Part shown: positions 54,101-63,400 of the stretch, one piece after another | Layout: each line of letters starts with the position of its first letter | Position numbering within the stretch: position 1 is the first letter of the stretch | NCBI RefSeq assembly: GCF_012926505.1 | Contig: NZ_JABBNT010000002.1 | Span: 248,001-312,000, forward strand | Direction: 5' to 3' | Source: Pacificispira spongiicola | GTDB taxonomy: Bacteria > Pseudomonadota > Alphaproteobacteria > UBA8366 > Aestuariispiraceae | DNA: 64,000 nucleotides | Translations under genes and position numbers: made by a program | Notes under the pieces: model-generated | Databases searched by the model: none | The model's input: only the letters and a program-made list of their open reading frames with translations | What the model was told of the DNA's origin: nothing

Positions 54101-55426
54101 TTACCGCTCCCGAAACGCCTCATGTTGCAATTTCAACACGGGCTTCACGAGGTATTCGAGAACCGTGCGCGACCCGGTATGAATATCCACCGTTGTCTGC
54201 ATTCCAGGCGTAATCGGAAAATCCCCTACTCGTTCGCCAAGATAAGTTTTGTCCGTACGAACGACAACTTCATAATAAGTCTCGCCACGCGATCCGACGC
54301 TGGTCGAGGCTCCGACGCGCTCTACGACGCCTTCAAGGCCACCATAACGCGCATAATCGTAAGTCGTTACCTTCACCAGCGCCTTCTGGCCCTTTTCAAC
54401 AAAACCGCGATCCTTCGGGTCGAGTTTTGCCAAAATCTCCAGCTCGTCCGAAATCGGAACGATTTCGGCAATGCCTTCCCCCGGTCGGATAACGCCGCCG
54501 ACCGTATTGGTAATAAGGTTTTTAACGATTCCGTCGATAGGGCTACGAATTTCTGTTCTCAAGGCCTGATCCGTCGCCGTTTCCAGAGTTCCGCTCAATT
54601 CCGCGATTCGCGTTTCGACCGGAACCAGTTCCTCCAGGGCACGCCGACTGAACGCATCCAACTCGCGAACCCGCTCGGCCTCCGTTTCCTGCAAGGCCGC
54701 TTTCGCGCGGGGCACGGATTGCTCCAGTACGGAAACCTCCCCTTGAAGCTTTTCAACCTCCGATTCGACCTCGACATGCTCCATGCGCGGCGTCAGACCT
54801 TCCTTGAGGAGGTCGGCGGACATGGCGAGACGCTGCCGAGCCAGCGCCAAGTCCCGCCGCACGGCGGTCAGGTGCGCGTCCAATTCCGCGACTTCCAAGT
54901 TTCGCTGCCGTTTGCGTTCGTCCAGGATCGACAGGGTCGATTCCAAATCTCGACGACGACCGAGGTAGTTTCGCCGCTCCGCCGCGGCCAGTTCCGGGCG
55001 CTCCTGTTCCAGTTCCTCGGGAAAATTCAAAGGCGCATCAATGCCCTCGGCCTCCGCTTCCAGGCGCGCCTTGGTCAGTTTCAAGCCATCCAAGCGCACC
55101 GACAATTCGTCCCGATTGAGACTCGCCCCGCCGAGGTTCAATTGCATCAGCACTTGACCGCGGGCGACAATATCGCCTTCCGCGATCTGGATCGATTCAA
55201 TGACCCCGCCTTCCAGGTGCTGGACGATCTGAACTTGTTGTTGCGGGATGACTTCGCCCATCGCCACCGCGACCTCGTCCAACTCCGCCCAGGCGCTCCA
55301 GATCAGGAACAGCAACACCAACACGCCCGGGCCCCAGACACACATTCGAGTGGCCGTATTCCCGATGCGACCGCGCAGTTCTTCCAGAGGAGACGGGTTG
55401 TTTTCAATCGTCGTCATGCCCGTCAC
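54101..55426 (-). CDS. HlyD-family type I secretion periplasmic adaptor
   Basis: 441 residues. One inner-membrane helix (about 28-50, CVWGPGVLVLLFLIWSAWAE), a split lipoyl domain (AMGEVIPQQQVQIVQHLEGG and the later half), a long coiled-coil hairpin (about 90-270) and a beta-barrel domain ending in the type I adaptor signature (GMQTTVDIHTGSRTVLEYL). It bridges the ABC ATPase and the TolC-like channel. Overlaps the ABC gene by 4 bp. Confidence 0.95.
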   Translation of the reverse strand: MTGMTTIENNPSPLEELRGRIGNTATRMCVWGPGVLVLLFLIWSAWAELDEVAVAMGEVIPQQQVQIVQHLEGGVIESIQIAEGDIVARGQVLMQLNLGGASLNRDELSVRLDGLKLTKARLEAEAEGIDAPLNFPEELEQERPELAAAERRNYLGRRRDLESTLSILDERKRQRNLEVAELDAHLTAVRRDLALARQRLAMSADLLKEGLTPRMEHVEVESEVEKLQGEVSVLEQSVPRAKAALQETEAERVRELDAFSRRALEELVPVETRIAELSGTLETATDQALRTEIRSPIDGIVKNLITNTVGGVIRPGEGIAEIVPISDELEILAKLDPKDRGFVEKGQKALVKVTTYDYARYGGLEGVVERVGASTSVGSRGETYYEVVVRTDKTYLGERVGDFPITPGMQTTVDIHTGSRTVLEYLVKPVLKLQHEAFRER

Positions 55427-57162
55427 TCCGCCGCTTTGGGCGTTGGGCGCGGTGCCGTCGGGCCGGAATCGCCCTGCCCCAAGCGACCAAGAACCTCGCG
55501 CGCGCCGCCCGCCATGGCGACCCTGCCGCGGTCGAGAACAAGGATCGTATCCGCGACCGACAACAAGGCCGGCGAATGTGTCGTCACCAGGATCGTGTGA
55601 TCCTTGGCAAGGCTGCGCAACGCCTGCGCCAGGACCTTTTCCGCTTCGCCGTCAAGATCGCCCGACGGCTCGTCCAGCAACAGGACAGGCGGGTCGCCGA
55701 TCAATGCCCGCGCCGCCGCCAGGCGCCGCCGCTGACCGCCGGACAGGCGGTGACCGGCTTCCCCCACATCGGTTTCATATCCCATCGGCATCTGCGCGAT
55801 CAATTCATGCACACCGGCCAGCTTTGCGGCGCCGATCAGGTCCTCATCCGTCGCCGTATCCGATCCCATCAGGATGTTTTCGCGGATCGTGCCGGAAAAC
55901 AGAACGACTTCTTGCGGCATATAGCCGATCCATCGGGTCAACTGCCGCCGGGGGAATTGTGAAATATCGGCACCGTCCAACAGCACCCGCCCGGCATCCG
56001 GGCGGTACAGCCCCGCCAGCAATTTGAAAAACGTCGACTTCCCGCTGCCGTTGCGGCCGATGATGCAGTGAAGTCCATTGGGACCGATCACGCCGTCCAG
56101 TTTATCGACGGCCGGGTCCAGGTCCTTCCCATATCGGAAGGTTATTTCTTCCAGTTGCAATTTCCCGAGCGGTCGATCGAAGGGCAGTTCTACGGCGTCG
56201 CGCTCCCCCTCCATCTCAAGCACCGCATTCAGGCGCTGCGCGGCCTCGCGGGCTGCCTGAAAGCTCTTCCACTGCCCGACAAGGCTCGCAATCGGGGCGA
56301 CCAACCGAGACGCCAGCATATTCGACGCAATCAACGCACCGATGGTTAGGGACTGCTCCAGAATCAATAGCGCGCCGACACAGGTAATCGCCACGGTCGT
56401 GCCGATGCTCAACATTTGGCCGACAGTGACATGGGAATCGGACGACCGGCCGCGGTCCATCGACGTCAGGATCGTGTTCCGGTGCCGCATTTCCCATTCG
56501 GGGCGCAGTTTCTCCCCCAGCCCCAATGCCTTTACGGTCGCCCGTCCGGCGATGATTTCGCCGATCAACGCCTCGCGCTTGGCGTTCTCGGCGCGCTCCG
56601 CCTCCGACAGGGTCGACACACTCGCGCCCGATCGCCACGCCAGCAACACGAAGACCGGCAGAACAACCGCGATCACACCGGCCAAAGGCGGGGCCAACCA
56701 CAGAATCGCCAGGAAGAACAGGATGGCAAAAGGCAGGTCCAGAACCAGCGCCGTCGTCGGCCCGGCCAGGGCACCCCGAACCGCGTCGACGTCCCGGAAC
56801 AGGATTTGCCAGGACGAGGCCGGCTTCCCCTCCAGGACCCGCAAGGGGAGCTTCATGATCTTGTCGTAGAGAGCCCGGCCGACATCGATATCGATATTCA
56901 GACCGATCTTTTGAAACAGGCGCGCCCGCCCCAGACGCAGCACGCCGTCGAACACGATCACGCATACCATGCCGACGACAAGCCCTTGCAGCGTCGTCAA
57001 TCCATGATGAAAGACAACCCGATCGTAAATCTGGAGCATGAAAACGGGAACAGCCAGCGCCAGAAAATTAATGAACAGGGATGCGAACAATGCCTCGAAA
57101 TAACGCGCCTTGTTGTGGCGGATCGCGTTCCCGATCAGTTGCCCGACCAACCCCCTGTTCAT
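55423..57162 (-). CDS. Type I secretion system ABC transporter (permease/ATPase)
   Basis: 579 residues. Six membrane helices (about 20-300), then an ATP-binding domain (about 340-560): Walker A GRNGSGKST, signature LSGGQRRRLA, Walker B VLLLDEPSGDLD and H-loop VTTHSPALL. It has no N-terminal C39 peptidase or peptidase-like domain, so it is of the PrtD/RTX-adhesin exporter sort rather than HlyB or bacteriocin exporters. First gene of the operon ABC-HlyD-TolC; divergent from the giant RTX gene, which is its probable substrate. Confidence 0.95.
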   Translation of the reverse strand: MNRGLVGQLIGNAIRHNKARYFEALFASLFINFLALAVPVFMLQIYDRVVFHHGLTTLQGLVVGMVCVIVFDGVLRLGRARLFQKIGLNIDIDVGRALYDKIMKLPLRVLEGKPASSWQILFRDVDAVRGALAGPTTALVLDLPFAILFFLAILWLAPPLAGVIAVVLPVFVLLAWRSGASVSTLSEAERAENAKREALIGEIIAGRATVKALGLGEKLRPEWEMRHRNTILTSMDRGRSSDSHVTVGQMLSIGTTVAITCVGALLILEQSLTIGALIASNMLASRLVAPIASLVGQWKSFQAAREAAQRLNAVLEMEGERDAVELPFDRPLGKLQLEEITFRYGKDLDPAVDKLDGVIGPNGLHCIIGRNGSGKSTFFKLLAGLYRPDAGRVLLDGADISQFPRRQLTRWIGYMPQEVVLFSGTIRENILMGSDTATDEDLIGAAKLAGVHELIAQMPMGYETDVGEAGHRLSGGQRRRLAAARALIGDPPVLLLDEPSGDLDGEAEKVLAQALRSLAKDHTILVTTHSPALLSVADTILVLDRGRVAMAGGAREVLGRLGQGDSGPTAPRPTPKAAE

Positions 57163-57472
57163 AAAACCATCCCCGACGGTATTCGTTCGCTACACCCGCC
57201 ACGCGGGACCGCGATACTATCCGCTCTACGCGAACAGGTCACGCGGCAAGCATATCCCGGCAGGAGCCTCGCCGGAACACCCCATTCAACCGCGAAAAGA
57301 TTTTTCAAATGCCCTGCCGAAAACTGCGACGGACATCTTTCCTAAAAGTTAATAAAATGCTAATTAACACGTGAGGGGCGCTTAAGAGTGGGATTTCCGT
57401 TTTACGCGAGTAGTCGAAACGTTTGCTGCGTTTTGAACCGGCGGAAAAAGCGCGGGTCTCCGGGGAACATTT
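57163..57472. other. Divergent regulatory region between the secretion operon and the giant adhesin
   Basis: 310 bp with no gene. It must carry both promoters. The last 130 bp are AT-rich near 57340-57370 (TTAATAAAATGCTAATTAAC) and may hold the adhesin promoter; GGGG about 8 nt before the ATG is the ribosome binding candidate. No clear operator dyad was recognised by eye. Confidence 0.55.
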
Positions 57473-60400
57473 ATGGCCAGGTTGGATCAGCCGCACGGAT
57501 CGGGCGGCACCGGCGAAACGACTGCACAAAACTCGCTCCTCTCTCCTGAGTCTGGAAATTCTAGCGATTCCAACGGGTTTTCTCCCGAAACCGCCGCTTC
57601 TTCCAACCTGGATACAGCGCTGACCGGCAACAACAGCCCGTCCGACGGGGCAATCCCCGAATTCGACCTCATCGGCGGCGATGCCGGTGCCAACCGTCCC
57701 GCCGTCATCGACAACCCGCTGGATTCCGGCGAACCGCTGGACGTCGTCATTGCCCTCGATGCCCGGAGCGGCGATTCGCTGCCGCTCTCCGATGCCTCCT
57801 TCATCTATGATGCGGATTACGTTCGCCAGGGGCCGGACCTGTTGCTGATCAAACCGGACGGTACGGCGGTTCTGGTCGAAAACTATTTCGCCGTTCCCTC
57901 CCCGCCCGACCTGACGGCGGAAGGCGGGCGCGTCCTGTCGCCGCAGCTTGTTCAATCCTTTCTGCATCCCATTGCGCCGGGGCAGACGGCCGCCTTGGGC
58001 GATGCGCAGGTTGCGCAGGTTCTGGGCGAATCGATCGGCACCGTCGACAACCTGACGGGCAATGTCTATGCGGTGCGCCCGGATGGAACCCGCGTCCTGC
58101 TGCAGGCGGGCGACCCGGTCTATCAGGGCGACCAGATCGAAACCAGCGACGGCGCTTCCATCAAGATGACCTTCGTCGACGGGACGCTGTTCACGCTGGG
58201 CGCCAGCGCGCGTCTGGCGCTGGACGAGATGGTTTTCGACCCGACGACTCAGACCGGCCAATCCGCCTTTTCTATCTTGGAAGGCGGCTTCCTGTTCGTG
58301 TCGGGCCAGATCGCCGCGACCAATCCGAACGATATGACGGTAACGACGCCGGTCGCGACGATCGGTATTCGCGGCACCGTCGTGACCGGCACTGTGTCCG
58401 GGCTGCGCAGTGCGAATGGAGAGGCGTTTACCTTCACCGTCGTCGATGGCGAAATCGCCGTCACCGCAGGCAATCAGACGATCGTTCTGTCCGAAAACTT
58501 CGCCTCCGCGACCGGGCAATCCGACAATGCCGGTCAGATTCGCGTGTTCGAATTCACGGATACGGCACAAAACGTCATTGCCCGGAACGCCGCGCAGTTC
58601 AAGGCGCTCAGCACCGCCGACCTGCAAAGCATTGAACGCGCCATCGTCAACACGATCCAGCAGAAAACCGGCGAAACCGTGGATATCGACCTGCGCGGCC
58701 TTGTCGATTCCGTCGATGACGGACCGCAACAGAATCAGGACGGCGAGGAAGACGGCGGCGAGGACGGCGGGCAGACCGAAGAATCCGGCGACGGCGGCGG
58801 CGATGGTGCCGGAGACGCGACCGAAGAAGGCGACCAGGAAGCCGATGCCGGGTCCGAGGAACAACTGACCGAGGATGACATTCCCGTCGAGGGAGAAGGC
58901 GACGGCGAAGAGGAGCTTGCCGACGAGTCAACCGAGGAAGAGCAACTTGCCGAGGGTGAAGGCGATGGTACCGGCGACGGTGACAACACCGTCGAAAACG
59001 ATACCGACGACACCGCGGGAGACGAGGGCGACAAGACGGAGGATGTCATCAAAGTCGTCGGGGATGTCGGAAACGGCAACGATTCCGGATCGGGTAACGG
59101 GGACGATTCCGGTAGCGGTACGATCGTTATCGGCGATGCGACAGCCGGCACCAATCAGAACACCAATGAAACCAATCAAGAAACCGTAACTGTTGTTCAA
59201 CCGACGGAAACGGTTACGACGGTGGAACCGACAGAAATCACCATTACGTCGAGTAACCTTCCAGGGGCATCGCCAGCCGCGGCGTCGGAGGGATACACTT
59301 ACGAAGTCAATCAAAGCACCTCTACGAAAACGGTTAACGTTTCTGCGGAAACCGCGACCGCGCCGATCAAGGTAACGACCGGGACCGGATCCGATACCGT
59401 TAAAACCGGAAGCGGCGCCGACAATGTCAGCACCGGTGCGGGGAACGACGCGATTACCACCGGTGCCGGGAATGACACGGTCAATGCCGGATCCGGCAAC
59501 GACGCAATTACCGCCGGGTCCGGCGAAGGCGACGATTATTATGACGGCGGCGATGACTACGACACGGTGAAATATCCGTCCGTATCCGGGAACAACATCG
59601 CCAACCTGACAATGTCCCTGAACGACAGTTCGAAGCTAAGTTATGTCAATGACGGCTCTGTCGGTGTTATTGACAACGACACGCTGACCAATGTCGAAAA
59701 GATCGAATCCGGTGAAGGCGACGACCTCGTCTATTATTACAGCACCGACATGTCGATCGATGTCGACGGCAAAGGCGGCAGCGACAGTTTCACACTGTCC
59801 ACCAGTCAGGATGCCCGCTACGACTTCAGCTCGGGCCTGCTGACGACCAGCGGCGGCACGGCGACAATCACCAATTTCGAATACGTCAGCACCGGCAGCG
59901 GCAACGACACGGTGGTCCTGACCGATCACACGACACAATACTCCGATGGCGGTTACGGCACCGACACGCTGGACTATTCGAAGGCAAGCCAAGCACTTTA
60001 TATTGCCACGTCGAGCGGCCAGCTTGGCGATTCCCTGTCGGTCGGGTTCGATACCCAGACACGGCAGTCACGCGACTTCTCGAATTTCGAGTCCGTGGTC
60101 GGGTCCAATTTCGGCGATACGTTCAGCATCGCCACCGATGGTATCACGATAGACGGCGGCGCGGGCAACGACACCGCGCGCATTCAGGACGGTGCAGGCA
60201 CCCTCACCGTGGGCAGTTCCGGCAACCTGAAAAACGTCGAAACCATCGACCTTAGCAACGTGTCGAGCACGCAATCGCCGGTTAATCTGTCTTTCACCGC
60301 GAGCGACGTTCTGTCCAGTACGACTGGTGGAACGCTAACGATCCTGGGCGCGGCCGGCGGCGCGGTCCTTTACAATACGGATTTCGCGGACTGGACCGAA

Positions 60401-63400
60401 ACCACATCGGGCAGCGGCACCTTTACACATTCTAACGGCGCAACCCTGATTCTGGACGCGAATGCGGTCAGTGGGCTGTCCGTCCTGTCCGTCGGCCTGG
60501 ACGATTTTGACGTAGCAGGCGGCCAACAAGCCTACGATCTGTCCTATACGAATACCATTTCAACGCAGGACATCGTCGTAAATGCGGGCGACACCACGCT
60601 CGACCTGCATGTTCAGACGTGGTCTGGAAACGACACCGTTACGACTGGCGACGGCAACGACATTATCGCCACCGCCGAAGGCGATGACGTGATCTATGCC
60701 GGGGCTGGGAACGACTATGTCACCGCCAGTTTTGGGAACGATACGATCGTCGCGACGGCCGGCGGCGACGGGAATGACGATTACAACGGCGGCATCGGCA
60801 CCGATACGGTCACCTATGCGTCCGTTACCGGGAATGATATTGCCGACCTGACACTATCGATCAACGACGTTTCGGCCGATAGTTTCGTTAACGACGGAAC
60901 CGCCAACGTCACGGGCTTCGATACTCTGACGAATGTCGAAAAGATCATTTCCGGCGACGGCGACGATGTCGTTTCCTATTTCGGGACGAGCCTGTCCATC
61001 GATGTCGACGCGGCAGGCGGTAGCGACACCTTGTCGGTGAATGCCGGGACCAGTTCGGTAACCTACAGTTTCGCAACCGGTGCGCTGTCCGCCGACGGCA
61101 ACACCGCCTCCGCGACGAATTTCGAAACGATCTCCTTAAGCGGCAGCGGCAACGACACGGTCGTGATTTCCGATCACACGACCCAAACCGCCCATGGCGG
61201 CGACGGCACGGATACGCTGAATTACGCGGCGGCCTCCCAGGCGATCTCCGTTTCCGTCGGCAGCTACATCAACATCGCCTATGCCTCGGACAGCCAGCAA
61301 TCCACGACCTATCAGAGCTTCGAAAACCTCGTGGGTTCGGATTTCGACGATACGTTCCGGCTGAGTTCCGGCACGGTCACGGTAGACGGCGGCGGCGGAA
61401 CGGACACGCTCGTCCTGGAGGACGGCGCCGGGACGCTGACCTTCGGCGCATCCGGCGACATCAAGAATATCGAAGTCCTGGACCTCGCCTATGTCGAGGA
61501 CGAACAAAGCCCGGTTCACTTCAATTTCGACGCCGACGACATTCTTGCCGCCACGGAGTCCGGTACGCTGACGATCCTGGGCGCGGAAATCCCGGATGCC
61601 ATCGTCATGCGGACGCGTTCCCGGTGGATCGAGATCGGCGAAACCGGCACCTATACCAATACGAACGGTGCGGTGCTGGTCCTCGACGGTGCGGAAAGCA
61701 GCATGAAGGGCGTGAATATCTTCACCGGGGCCGTGAACTCTAGTTGGAACAACAGTGCCAACTGGGTCACCGATTTTACCAGTAGCGGAACCCCGCCGGC
61801 CAATGGCGACGATGTTGAGCTGGCACTCAATTCCACCGATACAGCCATGGTTTCCGAAATCGGCAGTCTGTCGCTGAACAGCCTTACCGGCAGCGGTAAC
61901 CTTAGCATGTACGGTCAGGCGACCCTATCCGTATCGACACTGGCGCTGACCGACACCGTGATGTTCGGTGGCGGAACCTTGATCGCGGAAACCGGCGGCA
62001 GCGTTGGAGGGCTGGATATAAGTTCCGGCAATCTTGTCGTTTCCGCTGGAACATTAAGTTTCGACGACCTCTACGTTGCCGGCGCCTTTGCTACGATTTC
62101 AGGTTCCGGGACGGTCGAATTCACCGGCGCCGGTGAGGCGAGTATCGGCGCGTTGGCCCTGAACACGACATTTCGCGTCGCGGAAGATGCCGATCTTGAT
62201 CTGAATTACGGGGCCCGCATCACCGGCGACGGCAAAATCGACAATTTCGGGAATATCTTCTTTGAAGGCGGCAAGACGACGCTGTCCGTCGATATCGACA
62301 ATCACGGCGACATTGACTTGAACGGTCTGAACGGGACGACCTTGAGCCTGATCGACACGCTGACCAACCGCGGGACGATCGATTTCGGTACCGACAGCTC
62401 AGATTCCGTGAAGATCAACGGTGGCGGCGACTTTATCGACAATGGCGGCACATTCGGGGATGCCAACGGCGCGACGATCGTCTTCGTAGACAGCACCGAC
62501 TTCGTCCTTGGTTCCGCGAACGGGTTCACCCTGTCCCAGACCGGCCCTACCCTGGCGTTCAACGCCAACACGGGCATTCATACCGGCCTAGCAACCGCCG
62601 AATTCCTGAACGAAGGGGTTCTGGATTTCGATTCCGGCACCATCGGTACCGGGGTCGTCCTCGACAATAACGGTCGGGTCATTGTCGACGGTCTGCAAGT
62701 CGAAGGAACGCTGGACACCCGGGACGGTACCATCGCCGCCGCCCATGGGGAGGCCGGTTTCGCGATCAATGACGGCGGTCGGCTTATCGTCGGGGAAGAT
62801 AGTCGGTTTGAAAATTCAAGTGGGACGATCGGTCAGGGCGTTCCATTTATTAGCGCCCAGGATGGCGCGATCGTGGAAATCGCCGAATCCGAAACCGTCG
62901 ATCTGGACGCATTGGGCAGTTTCGACTTCAGTGACGGCGGTACGCTCGATGTCGGCGGCGTCTGGCAGGTCAACGGCACCAGTACAATTTCTGACAACGC
63001 TAGCCTGACCTTCACCGGCGACGGATCGATCGTAAATGCCGGATATCTATTCCTGAACAACGACACGGTCGACGTTGATATCGTCAACTATGACGACAGC
63101 CAGGAGGCCATCGGCACTGTCGATTTCGATGCTTCCACAGTGTTGAATTCGGAAATAGACGGGGGAACCGTTATCGTTTCCGGCGGCACCTTAAGTGGCA
63201 TGGGCACACTTACGAACCAGGATGCACTCGAACTCAGTGCCTCCGCCGTGTTGGCAGTCAACGCCGATCTCGGCGCCGGCACGCTTTTCTATGGCGACGG
63301 CGCGACGATTACCTCCGCATTGGATTTGACGAGCGGCACGTTAAGAGGTGCCTTCGTGATCGAAGCGGCGGCCGAATTAGAGGTTTCCGGCACCAATGCC

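Larger units (their letters stand above)
59381..61690 (+). repeat. Internal duplication of a roughly 413-residue module in the adhesin
   Basis: Landmarks occur twice with about 1,235-1,242 bp between copies: DTLTNVEKI at 59678 and 60920, GSGNDTVV-x-(T/S)DHTTQ, DGAGTLT-x-G-x-SG-(N/D)-(L/I)-KN-(V/I)-E, QSPV-(N/H)-(L/F)-x-F and GTLTILGA at 60329 and 61562. Each copy is RTX cluster, YxS-x-(S/T)GN-(N/D)-IA segment, hairpin domain and an end in GATLILD or GAVLVLD. The DNA of the two copies has diverged, so the event is not recent. Confidence 0.85.

Noticed and set aside
57305-58864. A 519-codon antisense frame at the start of the giant adhesin.
   Set aside because: The plus-strand frame has a FecR domain, RTX repeats and continues 6.5 kb without a stop; the antisense frame has no domain.
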